This document shows, one piece after another, positions 1-7,695 of a DNA stretch of 64,000 nucleotides. Each line of letters opens with the position of its first letter. The first letter of the stretch is position 1. Source of the DNA: Modicisalibacter radicis. GTDB lineage: Bacteria; Pseudomonadota; Gammaproteobacteria; Pseudomonadales; Halomonadaceae. The position numbers were made by a program, and so were the translations under genes. The notes under the pieces are model-generated. The model was given only the letters and a program-made list of their open reading frames with translations, made no database searches and was not told the DNA's origin. The DNA lies in assembly GCF_900961225.1 (NCBI RefSeq), contig NZ_CAAHFN010000109.1:62001-126000 (forward strand), given 5' to 3'.

Positions 1-46
1 CGCCCATCCCGGCGCCCTTGAAGAACAGCGAGAGTGCTCGCTTCAA
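1..46 (-). CDS. DUF368 family membrane protein, N-terminal fragment
   Basis: Only the first 15 codons lie in the window and the gene runs off the left edge. They read LKRALSLFFKGAGMG, which matches the start of DUF368 membrane proteins (usually followed by a glycine-rich PGVSGGT stretch, outside the window). The start codon is TTG at 44-46, with an AAAGGAG ribosome binding site at 54-60, seven bases upstream. It lies downstream of pcm in the same direction. In some pseudomonads a DUF368 gene also sits between pcm and nlpD, which supports the call. Function is not established; polyprenyl-phosphate transport has been proposed for the family. Confidence 0.6.
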   Translation of the reverse strand, partial: MKRALSLFFKGAGMG

Positions 47-94
47 TGGTGGACTCCTTTCACAGGGTGTCGGGCCGGCGCATGGTCGGCCTCG

Positions 95-730
95 TTAACG
101 GATCACGCCTTCCAGCAGCGGCACGAAGCGCACCCGCTCGAGCCGCTGGCGCTCGTAGCATTCGCCATGCCGCTCGACCCGGGTCAGCCACTGCTCGCCG
201 TCGTCGTCCTCGATCGGCGCGATCAGCGTGCCGCCATCAGCGAGCTGCGAAAGCAGCACCCCGGGCAGCTCGCTGGCGCAGGCGGTGAGCAGGATGGTGT
301 CGAATGGCGCCGCTTCCGGCCAGCCGTGACCGCCGTCGGTCAACCGCAGCCGTACGTTGTGGACCCGCAACCGCGCCAGGCGCATGCGCGCGCGATCCTG
401 CAGGACCCGGATACGCTCCAGCGACCAGACCGTAGGCACCAGCCGCGACAGGACCAGCGTCTGGTAGCCGGACCCGGTGCCGATCTCGAGCACGCGCCGG
501 GGCTCGGCGGCCAGTACCATTTCGCTCATCCGCGCCACCATCCATGGCTGCGACAGCGTCTGACCGTGACCGATGGGCAGCGAGGTGTCCTCGTAGGCAC
601 GGTGCGACAGGGCCTCGTCGAGAAACAGATGGCGCGGCTCGCGGGCCATCACCTCGAGCACCCGCGGATCGTCGATGCCGGTCTCGGCGAGACGCGCGAC
701 CATGCGATCGCGGGTGCGCTGCGAGGTCAT
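95..730 (-). CDS. pcm: Protein-L-isoaspartate O-methyltransferase
   Basis: The 211-residue cytoplasmic enzyme methylates L-isoaspartyl residues in damaged proteins using S-adenosylmethionine, starting their repair. The SAM-binding motif EIGTGSGYQT is near residue 80, preceded by the family motif GHGQTLSQPWMVA. An in-frame extension to 802 exists, but it would run 56 bases into surE, so the ATG at 728-730 is chosen; this gives normal family length and leaves a 16-base gap after surE. It belongs to the surE-pcm stress and stationary-phase cluster common in gammaproteobacteria. Confidence 0.93.
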   Translation of the reverse strand: MTSQRTRDRMVARLAETGIDDPRVLEVMAREPRHLFLDEALSHRAYEDTSLPIGHGQTLSQPWMVARMSEMVLAAEPRRVLEIGTGSGYQTLVLSRLVPTVWSLERIRVLQDRARMRLARLRVHNVRLRLTDGGHGWPEAAPFDTILLTACASELPGVLLSQLADGGTLIAPIEDDDGEQWLTRVERHGECYERQRLERVRFVPLLEGVIR

Positions 731-746
731 GCCGATCCCGCTGATT

Positions 747-1502
747 TCACGCCTGTCCAGACAGCGCATCCAGCCAGCCCCGTACGTCGCCGATGGCCGC
801 ATGCCGAGTCAGGTCGGTCTGCAGCGGGGTGATCGACACATAGCCAGCCTCGATGGCGGCAAAATCGGTATCCGAGCCTTCATCGGCACTCTCGCCGGCA
901 GGCGCGATCCAGTAGCGCGTGCGTCCGCGCGGGTCCTTGACCTCGAGCGGACGCTGCGCGGGACCGCGATACCCCATGCGGGTGACGCGAAAGCCGCGAA
1001 TCTCTTCCCACGGCAGGTCGGGGACGTTGACGTTGAGCAGGCTGCGTGGCGGCAGCGACAGCGTATCCGCCGCGCCCACCAGGCTCGCCGCGACCCGCCC
1101 GGCGGTATCGAAATGGCGCGAGCCGACCAGCGACACGGCGATCGCCGCCATGCCCAGGTTGCGGCCCTCCATCGCCGCCGCCACGGTGCCCGAGTAGAGC
1201 ACGTCGTCGCCCAGGTTGCCGCCATGATTGATGCCCGAGATCACCAGGTCGGGCTTTTCGTCCCATACGCCGTTGACGCCCAGGTAGACGCAATCGGCCG
1301 GCGTGCCGTCGACGCTGTAGAAGCCATTGTCGAGCGCCGCCAGCGACAGCGGCCGCGACAGGGTCAAGGAGTTGCTCGCTCCGCTCTTGTCGCGATCCGG
1401 CGCCACCACGCGCAGGCGCGCATGCACGCTGAGCGCCTCGTAGAGCGCCTTGAGACCCGGCGCATGGACGCCATCGTCGTTGGAAAGCAGCAGTTTACGC
1501 AT
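747..1502 (-). CDS. surE: 5'/3'-nucleotidase SurE
   Basis: The 251-residue metal-dependent phosphatase acts on nucleoside monophosphates and on exopolyphosphate. The N-terminus MRKLLLSNDDGVHAPG carries the family's metal-binding Asp-Asp pair (NDDG). The conserved SGINHGGNLGDDVLYSGTV segment near residues 90-107 supplies the metal-binding Asn and the nucleotide pocket. Length is typical. It sits between truD and pcm on the minus strand with short gaps, as in Pseudomonas and relatives. Confidence 0.95.
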   Translation of the reverse strand: MRKLLLSNDDGVHAPGLKALYEALSVHARLRVVAPDRDKSGASNSLTLSRPLSLAALDNGFYSVDGTPADCVYLGVNGVWDEKPDLVISGINHGGNLGDDVLYSGTVAAAMEGRNLGMAAIAVSLVGSRHFDTAGRVAASLVGAADTLSLPPRSLLNVNVPDLPWEEIRGFRVTRMGYRGPAQRPLEVKDPRGRTRYWIAPAGESADEGSDTDFAAIEAGYVSITPLQTDLTRHAAIGDVRGWLDALSGQA

Positions 1503-1525
1503 CGTGTCTCCTTTTCATCCGCACG

Positions 1526-2614
1526 CTAGAGCGTGGGATGCGCGATCAATTCGCGCAGTACCGCCGTGGCGAAGGCACCGCGCGGCAACTCGAAGTGAAT
1601 CTCCAGCATCTCGCCGCGGCGCTCGAGACGCGGCTCGACCAGGCGCATGCGCAGCGCACGCCGGGCCAGCCGAACGCCGCTGCGCGCCAGGGCGCCGCAA
1701 AGCGCCGCATTGTCGTCCGCCAGGCGCCGTTCGTGGTCCGCCGGCTCGCCCCTCGCCTCGTTCTGCCCCACGCCCCAGAGCGGCCCGGCGGGGTGCAGGT
1801 CGAGCCGCGCGGCGCGTTCGGTCAGCGGCGCTCCGTCCGGCGACCCGGCGTCCGGCGTCCCGGCGTCCAGGTCGGCGACGAACTGGCTTTGCGTGCCGTC
1901 GAGCATCACCACGTCGCCGGCCAGCGGCGTCGCCCAGTCGCCGGCGCGAATCCGCGCCGCCAGCAGCTCGTTGAACAGATAACTGCGCGCGGTGGACAGC
2001 ATCAGCCCCTGGCGGTCGTCGCGCTTGCGCCAGCCCCTGGCGAGTATGCCACAGGCGCGGCTCAGGTTATGGCCTTCGACACCGAAGCGCTGGGGGCCGA
2101 AATAGTTGGGCACGCCGGCCTCGACGAGGCGCTGCCAGCGCGTCTCGAGTTCCGGGTGCGCGACGATCGGGCCACCCAGCCGCAGGAAGAAACGGTTGCG
2201 GCGATGCACGCCGCGCTTGAGCTTGCGCGGGTGGCGCCGGTGGGCCAGCACCCGGACCGGCGTGTCGCCGAGACGCACGTCGAGATCCTCCGGCGCTTCG
2301 CGGCCCGGCAGATGCACCGACAACCATTGGCGGGTCACCGCGACGCGGTCCTTCATCCCCGAATAGCCGATGTCGCGGGGCGTGACCTCGCAGGCCCGGG
2401 CCAAGCGACGCGCCAGCTCGGCGGTACTCAGGTCGCGCTTCTCGAGCCACAGCCAGAGGTGCTCGCCGTGACCCTCGGGGGCGAAATCCAGGCACTCCTC
2501 GACCACGAAGTCCTCGGGGCTGGCCCGGTAGTCGCCCGCCGCCAGCGGGCCGCCGTGGGCGCAGGGCCAGTCGGGCGGCCAGGCCGGCCGCGGGGTCTCG
2601 ACCGCTTCAGTCAT
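1526..2614 (-). CDS. truD: tRNA pseudouridine(13) synthase TruD
   Basis: The 362-residue protein converts U13 of certain tRNAs to pseudouridine. The TruD signature GYSGMKDRVAVTRQW around residues 82-96 contains the catalytic Asp (KDR). FGPQRFGVEGHN near residue 170 is the second conserved family block. The ATG at 2614 overlaps the end of ispF (stop at 2607) by 8 bases, which suggests translational coupling. An insertion of about 10 residues with a PDAGSPDGAP repeat near residue 255 looks like a low-complexity loop. Confidence 0.95.
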   Translation of the reverse strand: MTEAVETPRPAWPPDWPCAHGGPLAAGDYRASPEDFVVEECLDFAPEGHGEHLWLWLEKRDLSTAELARRLARACEVTPRDIGYSGMKDRVAVTRQWLSVHLPGREAPEDLDVRLGDTPVRVLAHRRHPRKLKRGVHRRNRFFLRLGGPIVAHPELETRWQRLVEAGVPNYFGPQRFGVEGHNLSRACGILARGWRKRDDRQGLMLSTARSYLFNELLAARIRAGDWATPLAGDVVMLDGTQSQFVADLDAGTPDAGSPDGAPLTERAARLDLHPAGPLWGVGQNEARGEPADHERRLADDNAALCGALARSGVRLARRALRMRLVEPRLERRGEMLEIHFELPRGAFATAVLRELIAHPTL

Positions 2615-3116
2615 GCGCGGTCTCGCTGCTCGTGCGTTCGTCCTGGCGGCTCTCTAGCAGCGCCACCGCCTCGGCGGCGATGCCCTCGCCGCGTCCGGTG
2701 AAGCCCAGCCGCTCGGTGGTGGTGGCCTTGACGTTGACCGCGCCGAGGGCCACGCCCAGATCCTCGGCGATGGCAGCGCGCATGGCGGCGATGTGCGGAG
2801 CCATCCTGGGCGCCTGGGCGATCACCGTGGCGTCGACGTTGGCGACCCGGAAGCCGGCCCCGGCGAGGCGCGCGGCGACGTCGCGCAGCAGGCCGCGGCT
2901 ATCGGCGCCGGCCCAGCGCTCGTCGTCGTCGGGAAAGAGGTGGCCGATATCGCCCAGTGCACAGGCGCCGAGCAGTGCATCGCAGAGCGCATGGAGCAGC
3001 ACATCGCCGTCGGAGTGGGCGATGAAGCCGTGGCTGTGGGCGATGCGCACTCCGCCGATCATCAGGTGGTCGCCATCGCCGAAGCGATGCACGTCGAAGC
3101 CGTGGCCGATTCGCAT
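2607..3116 (-). CDS. ispF: 2-C-methyl-D-erythritol 2,4-cyclodiphosphate synthase
   Basis: This 169-residue enzyme of the MEP isoprenoid pathway cyclises CDP-methylerythritol 2-phosphate with loss of CMP. MRIGHGFDVHRFG at the N-terminus gives the zinc ligands Asp8 and His10. HSDGDVLLHALCDALLGA and the DIGHLFPD loop are also present, as is KATTTERLGFTGRGEGI near the C-terminus. The ispD stop and the ispF start share one base (TGATG at 3114-3118). An extra in-frame ATG directly upstream (3119) would add one Met. The adjacent ispD makes the next-but-one precursor of the same pathway. Confidence 0.96.
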   Translation of the reverse strand: MRIGHGFDVHRFGDGDHLMIGGVRIAHSHGFIAHSDGDVLLHALCDALLGACALGDIGHLFPDDDERWAGADSRGLLRDVAARLAGAGFRVANVDATVIAQAPRMAPHIAAMRAAIAEDLGVALGAVNVKATTTERLGFTGRGEGIAAEAVALLESRQDERTSSETAHD

Positions 3117-3880
3117 CATGCGCGGGTCTCTCGAGGGTTGCGTGGGTTGCAGTGGCCGGAATGAAGCTCGTGGTCGTCGGGCGCCTCGCGCTGAGCCGCG
3201 AGAATCTGGGCGGCCAGGGCCAGGTCTTCGGGATGGGTGATCTTGAGGTTGTCGCGGCGCCCGGCCACCAGCCGCGGCGACAGGCCCAGGGACTCGATGG
3301 CCGAGGCCTCGTCGGTCACCGGCGCGCCGGCACGTCCGGCCTGGTCGAGTGCCCGGCGCAGCAGCGCATAGCGGAAGCCCTGCGGGGTCAGCGCGTGCCA
3401 CAGCCCGTCGCGCGGCTCGGTGGCCGCGACCCGCCCACCGGCATCGGCGCGCTTCATGGTGTCGGCCACCGGCGCGGCGAGCAGCGCGCCCACCGGTTCG
3501 TCGATCAGCGCGGCGTGCAGCCGGACCAGGTCGTCGCCATGCACGCACGGCCGGGCGACATCGTGGACCAGCACCAGGTCCTCGTCGCCGGCCTCGGCGG
3601 AAATCGCCGCCAGCGCCAGCGCCACAGTCTCGGCACGCTCGTCGCCACCGGCGACACGCCGCCAGTCGGCGAACGGCACCCAGGCCGGATCGAACCAGGC
3701 GTCCCCGGGGTCCAGGCAGAGCAGCAGCCGCGCCGACGGGAAGCTTTCGTGCAACCGCGCCAGGGTCTGCGCGAGCACCGGCCGGCCGGCCAGCCTCAGG
3801 TACTGCTTGGGGCGATCGGCGGCCATGCGCCGGCCCTGGCCGGCGGCCGGCACGATCAGCCACAGCGGCGCGTCGCTCAT
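3116..3880 (-). CDS. ispD: 2-C-methyl-D-erythritol 4-phosphate cytidylyltransferase
   Basis: This 254-residue enzyme transfers CMP from CTP to methylerythritol 4-phosphate in the isoprenoid pathway. The nucleotide-binding motif PAAGQGRRMAADRPKQYL is at residues 11-28. VHDVARPCV near residue 108, PVADTMKR and TDEASAIE follow in the expected order. The ATG at 3878-3880 overlaps the ftsB stop (ATGA). The C-terminal tail of about 20 residues, rich in His, Asn and Arg, extends past the usual end of the family. Confidence 0.95.
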   Translation of the reverse strand: MSDAPLWLIVPAAGQGRRMAADRPKQYLRLAGRPVLAQTLARLHESFPSARLLLCLDPGDAWFDPAWVPFADWRRVAGGDERAETVALALAAISAEAGDEDLVLVHDVARPCVHGDDLVRLHAALIDEPVGALLAAPVADTMKRADAGGRVAATEPRDGLWHALTPQGFRYALLRRALDQAGRAGAPVTDEASAIESLGLSPRLVAGRRDNLKITHPEDLALAAQILAAQREAPDDHELHSGHCNPRNPRETRA

Positions 3881-4203
3881 GGGCCGGCCTCCCTGTTCGA
3901 GGCCCGCCCCGACTCGCCGCCGGTGTCCTCGACACCCGGCACCCAGAAGAACTGCTCGTCCTGACGCACCATGCCGATGTCGCTGCGCGCGCGCTCCTCG
4001 ATGGCATCGAGGCCGTTCTTGAGATCGACGACCTCGGCCGCCAGGCGCTCGTTGCGAGCCCGCTGGATGTCGTTCTCGGACGCCAGCGCATCGGCCCGGG
4101 CGCGGATATGGGTCAGCTCGCGCAGCCCGCCCTCGCCGAACCACAGGCTGTACTGCAGCAGGCCGAGCAGCGCGATCAACAATACGCCAAGCCACTTGAG
4201 CAT
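3877..4203 (-). CDS. ftsB: Cell division protein FtsB
   Basis: The 108-residue bitopic membrane protein links FtsL and FtsQ in the divisome. One membrane segment spans residues 4-21 (LGVLLIALLGLLQYSLWF). A coiled-coil-like region (about 25-75) with ENDIQRARNERLAAEVVDLK matches FtsB. The RSDIGMVRQDEQFFWVP block near residue 74 is the diagnostic C-terminal FtsB motif. A short Gly/Ser/Arg tail of about 15 residues follows. It is the first gene of the ftsB-ispD-ispF-truD run, a common gammaproteobacterial order. Confidence 0.93.
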   Translation of the reverse strand: MLKWLGVLLIALLGLLQYSLWFGEGGLRELTHIRARADALASENDIQRARNERLAAEVVDLKNGLDAIEERARSDIGMVRQDEQFFWVPGVEDTGGESGRASNREAGP

Positions 4204-4332
4204 GCGGGGTATCCGTTTCGGTTTAGGGTCTGGGCAACGCCGGGCATTATGCCATCATGAGGCAGTGATTGCCGACGCCCGTAGCCGTTGCGCGTCGGCT
4301 TTTGTCGAAGTCACCACCGATCGGGAGACACC

Positions 4333-4644
4333 ATGTACAAGCTCGCGTTCTTCGTGCCCGTCGAATCCGCCGAGGACGTCAAGGAGGCCGTGTTCGAAAG
4401 CGGCGCCGGGCGTATCGGCGACTACGAGGCCTGCTGTTTCCAGACCCCGGGCACCGGCCAGTTCCGCCCCCTGGACGGCGCCGATCCGCATGTCGGCCGT
4501 GTCGGCGAGCTCGAGCGCGTCGCCGAACTCAAGGTCGAACTGGTCTGCCGCGACGACCGCATCCACGCCGCGGTGGCCGCGCTCAAGCTCGCCCACCCCT
4601 ACGAGGAGCCGGCTTACGAGGTGTGGAGACTGGAGGATATCTAG
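4333..4644 (+). CDS. NIF3/YqfO-type small protein
   Basis: The 103-residue protein MYKLAFFVPVESAEDVKEAVF with FRPLDGADPHVG and a terminal HPYEEPAYEVWRLED matches the short stand-alone form of the NIF3/YqfO insert domain, a CutA1-like fold found in many pseudomonads. The role is unknown; a metal- or ligand-sensing role is only a guess from the fold. The ATG follows a GGGAGA ribosome binding site. It stands alone on the plus strand between ftsB and mntP. Confidence 0.8.
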   Translation: MYKLAFFVPVESAEDVKEAVFESGAGRIGDYEACCFQTPGTGQFRPLDGADPHVGRVGELERVAELKVELVCRDDRIHAAVAALKLAHPYEEPAYEVWRLEDI

Positions 4645-4656
4645 GGGGTAAAGCGC

Positions 4657-5262
4657 TCACATCAGAGTCGTGCCGGCAAGGTGCTTGTACAGCACGGCGC
4701 AGCCGATGGCGATGAGTATGAGTCCGCCCAGGACCTCAGCGCCCTTGCCCACGGCGGTTCCGATGGCGCGACCGAGTAGCGTGCCGATGGTGACCATCAA
4801 GGTGGTCGCCAGGCCGATGGCCACCGACGCCACGACGATGTTGATGTCCGTCAGCGCCAGGGTGACGCCGACGGCCATGGCATCGATGCTGGTTGCCAGG
4901 GCGGTGAAGGCGATCAGCCACAGGGGCCTGTCAGCCTGGGCCCCGGCCATCCTTATCGCCTCGCAGTCACCCTTGCTCAGCCCTCCCCAGATCATGTGAC
5001 CGCCCAGCAGCGCCAGCAGGAAGAAGGCTATCCAGTGATCGATGCCGGACACGAAGCGGATCGCGACATGGCCCAGTGCCCATCCCACCAGGGGCATGAT
5101 CGCTTCCACCACGCCGAACACGGCCCCTATGCGCAGCGCACTGAACAGGCGCGCCCTGCTCAGCTCAGTCCCCCGGCCATGCCCGGCTCCCCGGCCGACG
5201 GAAGCGGCAAAGGCATCCGTCGACATGGCGAATGCCAGCAGAATCAACGAAACAGGATTCAT
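4657..5262 (-). CDS. mntP: Manganese efflux pump MntP
   Basis: The 201-residue inner-membrane protein exports Mn(II). About six membrane segments can be seen. The paired MntP signatures AMSTDAFAASVGRG (residues about 10-23) and ATSIDAMAVGVT (about 125-136) contain the Asp residues needed for transport. The ORF could start further upstream, but the ATG at 5260-5262 gives the family's canonical MNPVSLILLA start. No clear yybP-ykoY manganese riboswitch was recognised in the upstream stretch, so its regulation is unknown. Confidence 0.93.
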   Translation of the reverse strand: MNPVSLILLAFAMSTDAFAASVGRGAGHGRGTELSRARLFSALRIGAVFGVVEAIMPLVGWALGHVAIRFVSGIDHWIAFFLLALLGGHMIWGGLSKGDCEAIRMAGAQADRPLWLIAFTALATSIDAMAVGVTLALTDINIVVASVAIGLATTLMVTIGTLLGRAIGTAVGKGAEVLGGLILIAIGCAVLYKHLAGTTLM

Positions 5263-5488
5263 GTACTCTCCGTCATGCCCACCCCGCGACGCCGAGGGAT
5301 CGCCCTCGCGCCACAAAGACCCATTATTCTTATCAACTTTCAAACAGCCTATACGCACCACACCCGATTAACAATAACTCTATGAAAACAATGGAAAAAT
5401 TAACCATCGTCAATCAGTGTCCCGAGGGTTGATACTATTAGGCAAGTATTCGGATGACTAACCGGGGTTGAACAACTTCCCTTCGGTT

Positions 5489-5512
5489 ATTCGCCGGAAA
5501 CCACCGGCGAAT
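5489..5512. repeat. Inverted repeat, 9-bp stem
   Basis: ATTCGCCGG and CCGGCGAAT are separated by AAACCA, giving a perfect 9-bp stem with a 6-base loop. It lies in the non-coding stretch between the Nudix gene and mntP. There is no T-run on either side, so it looks more like a REP-type element than a simple terminator. Confidence 0.5.
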
Positions 5513-5641
5513 TCCCCGGCGAGCGATCGGTGGCTTACCGTTCGGGGCCGCGTCATGGCGCCGGGTGAGTGGAGATCAATGGCGGGCAACGTTACCGTCG
5601 GGATGCCGGGCGCCTGACGGCACCAATCGGGAACAAGTTCC

Positions 5642-5702
5642 CTCCCACAAGAACCGCCAGCCCATGCTCTGCTGGGCCATCCAGGCCCGGTTTTCGTGGG
5701 AG
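5642..5702. repeat. REP-like imperfect palindrome
   Basis: CTCCCAC at 5642 pairs with GTGGGAG at 5696-5702, and the stem can be prolonged to about 15 pairs with two mismatches (through ACCG/CGGT). A smaller inner stem, CCAGC/GCTGG, lies inside. The sequence next to it (GTGGGAGCGAATTTATT) resembles REP sequences seen between genes of pseudomonads and Halomonas. Confidence 0.5.
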
Positions 5703-5720
5703 CGAATTTATTGATAGCCG

Positions 5721-6278
5721 TCAGGCGCTGCCGAAATAGCGCTGGCGATCCTCGGGGCCGATGTCGCTGACATGCAGCGGAAAGTCGCCCTGGCGGCGGT
5801 CGCTGAAGTAGTGGCGGAGGGTGCGCTCGATGGTGGGAAAGGCCAGCGAATCCCAGGGGATCTCGTGCTCGGCGAACATCGCCACCTCCAGGCTTTCCGG
5901 GCCGGCGGCGAAGTCGCCCAGCAGATCGGCGCGAAAGATCATGTAGACCTGGTTGATGTGCGGTAGGTTGATCAGGGTGTAGAGGTCGCGCAGCCGGACT
6001 TCGGCGCAGGCCTCTTCGCGGGTCTCGCGGGTCGCCGCCTCGAGGGTGGTCTCGGCGTTTTCCATGAATCCGGCGGGCAGCGTCCAGTAGCCGTGACGCG
6101 GCGCGATGGCACGCCGACAGAGCAGCACGCGGCCCTCGTGCACCGGCAGTGTGCCGGCGACGATGCGCGGATTCTGGTAGTGAATGGTGCCGCAGGCGTC
6201 GCACAGATAGCGCGGACGATCGTCGCCCTCGGGAATCGCAAAACGCACGGACTGGCCGCAATGGCTGCAGAAATTCAT
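5721..6278 (-). CDS. Nudix hydrolase with zinc ribbon
   Basis: The 185-residue protein begins MNFCSHCGQSV, and a second pair CDACG about 22 residues on completes a four-cysteine zinc ribbon, as in NudC-like proteins. A Nudix box GFMENAETTLEAATRETREEA lies near residues 70-90 with the REx2EE metal ligands. This build is typical of the Pseudomonas/Halomonas NUDIX family next to or opposite NudL. The substrate is unknown, probably a nucleotide diphosphate. The ATG at 6276-6278 is chosen because a GAGGAG site precedes it. It is divergent from nudL. Confidence 0.85.
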   Translation of the reverse strand: MNFCSHCGQSVRFAIPEGDDRPRYLCDACGTIHYQNPRIVAGTLPVHEGRVLLCRRAIAPRHGYWTLPAGFMENAETTLEAATRETREEACAEVRLRDLYTLINLPHINQVYMIFRADLLGDFAAGPESLEVAMFAEHEIPWDSLAFPTIERTLRHYFSDRRQGDFPLHVSDIGPEDRQRYFGSA

Positions 6279-6350
6279 GAACTCCTCGAGCGGCACGACG
6301 TCGCTTGACGCCCTCTTCCCGGCTGGGTAATAAGGAATGAAATTCTCGGA

Positions 6351-6992
6351 ATGCCCATGTTAGAGACTCTTCACGAGCGTCTGCAAGCACACAGGCCACG
6401 CAAGGTCGGCCTCGCCCTGCCCCAGGCGGCGGTGTTGCTGCCGATCGTCGAGCGCGACGAGCCGACGCTGCTGTTCACCCGGCGCACCGGGCACCTCAAG
6501 CAGCATGCCGGCCAGGTCGCCTTTCCCGGCGGCAAGCGCGAGCCCCAGGACCCGGACCTGCTGACCACCGCGCTGCGCGAGGCCGAGGAGGAGATCGCCC
6601 TGGCACCCACCCGGGTATGCCTGCTCGGCCGCTTGAGCGACGTCATCTCGCTGCACGGCATTCGCGTCACCCCGTTCGTCGGGACGATTCCCGCCGACCT
6701 GCCGCTGCGCCCGCAGCTCGGCGAACTCGACACCATCTTCGAGGTGCCGCTGCGCTTCTTCCTCGACGATCGCCGCAGTCACACCGACGTCATCGATGTC
6801 GACGGCGTGCTGCGCTACGTGCCCAGCTACGCCGCCGGGGGCCATATCATCTGGGGGCTGTCGGCGATGATGCTGGTGGAACTGCTCGCCGAGGGTTTCG
6901 GCTGCCCGGTGAGCCTGGACCGAGCCCCGGCCGGCAGCCCGTTGCACTACCGGCCGGAACGCCACCGGACGGTTCCCGACATCGACGCTTAG
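6351..6992 (+). CDS. CoA pyrophosphatase, NudL-type Nudix hydrolase
   Basis: The 213-residue protein has the CoA-pyrophosphatase signature LLFTRRTGHLKQHAGQVAFP at about residues 40-59, followed directly by GGKRE and the Nudix helix ALREAEEEI. Members of the family hydrolyse CoA to phosphopantetheine and 3',5'-ADP. Length is normal. Two in-frame ATGs (6351 and 6357) are both possible; neither has a strong ribosome binding site. The downstream oxygenase gene starts 8 bases after its stop, so both may share a transcript. Confidence 0.9.
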   Translation: MPMLETLHERLQAHRPRKVGLALPQAAVLLPIVERDEPTLLFTRRTGHLKQHAGQVAFPGGKREPQDPDLLTTALREAEEEIALAPTRVCLLGRLSDVISLHGIRVTPFVGTIPADLPLRPQLGELDTIFEVPLRFFLDDRRSHTDVIDVDGVLRYVPSYAAGGHIIWGLSAMMLVELLAEGFGCPVSLDRAPAGSPLHYRPERHRTVPDIDA

Positions 6993-7000
6993 GCCTTCGC

Positions 7001-7672
7001 ATGCTTTCATCCGATACCGCCAATCCGCTAGCGGGGCTCGATGAGGCCGCGCTGCCGACACTGGTCGACCGGCTCGTCGAGCAGGGCTGGTTCGTCGGCG
7101 AACGCTTCATCGACCCGGCCCTGTGCCGAGCCCTGCACGACGAACTTCGCACCCTCGCCGACCATCGCGCCCTGCAGGCCGCGGGGGTCGGCCGTGGCGA
7201 GGCGCATCGGTTGCGTCGCGACATCCGCGGCGACGCCATCCACTGGCTGAATCGCGACAGCCAGCCCCAACGCGACTACCTGGCGGCAATGGCCGGGTTG
7301 CAGGGCCAGATCAACCGGGCGCTCTACCTGGGGCTGTTCGAGTTCGAGGCACACTTCGCCCACTATCCGCCCGGCAGCTTCTATCGCACCCATCTCGACA
7401 GCTTTCAGGGACGCGCCAACCGGGTGATCTCGACGGTGCTCTATCTCACCCCCGATTGGCCGGCCGACGGCGGCGGCGAGATGGCCATCTATGCCGAAGA
7501 GGACGACACCCGCGAACTCGCGCGGGTCCGCCCCGAAGCCGGCACCTTCGTGTGCTTTCTCTCCGACCGGGTACCGCACGCGGTGCTGCCGACCCGTTAT
7601 CCGCGCGCCAGCATCGCCGGCTGGTTCCGCCGCAACGCCTCGCTGGGCGGGTTGATCGACCCGGCGCGCTGA
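7001..7672 (+). CDS. 2-oxoglutarate/Fe(II) oxygenase, prolyl-hydroxylase-like
   Basis: The 223-residue protein has the double-stranded beta-helix pattern of PKHD-type dioxygenases. The iron ligands appear as HLD near residue 131 (FYRTHLDSF) and His in VPHAVLP near residue 191, followed by an Arg for 2-oxoglutarate (RASIAGWFR). NRVISTVLYLTPDW and GGGEMAIY are conserved strands. A target such as a ribosomal or translation factor is possible but not shown. It starts 8 bases after nudL and is probably cotranscribed with it. Confidence 0.85.
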   Translation: MLSSDTANPLAGLDEAALPTLVDRLVEQGWFVGERFIDPALCRALHDELRTLADHRALQAAGVGRGEAHRLRRDIRGDAIHWLNRDSQPQRDYLAAMAGLQGQINRALYLGLFEFEAHFAHYPPGSFYRTHLDSFQGRANRVISTVLYLTPDWPADGGGEMAIYAEEDDTRELARVRPEAGTFVCFLSDRVPHAVLPTRYPRASIAGWFRRNASLGGLIDPAR

Positions 7673-7695
7673 CCACGAGGCGTGGCGGGACCCGG

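Larger units (their letters stand above)
5263..5720. other. Gene-free stretch upstream of mntP holding palindromes
   Basis: This 458-base stretch has no convincing gene. The left part (5320-5460) is AT-richer and is the likely promoter region of mntP, reading leftward. The right part carries several inverted repeats, listed separately. A 14-base palindrome, GGGAACAAGTTCCC, lies at 5629-5642. Confidence 0.6.

Noticed and set aside
5263..5460. A yybP-ykoY manganese riboswitch ahead of mntP
   Set aside because: The expected conserved loops could not be found on the minus strand; a model search would be needed to be sure.
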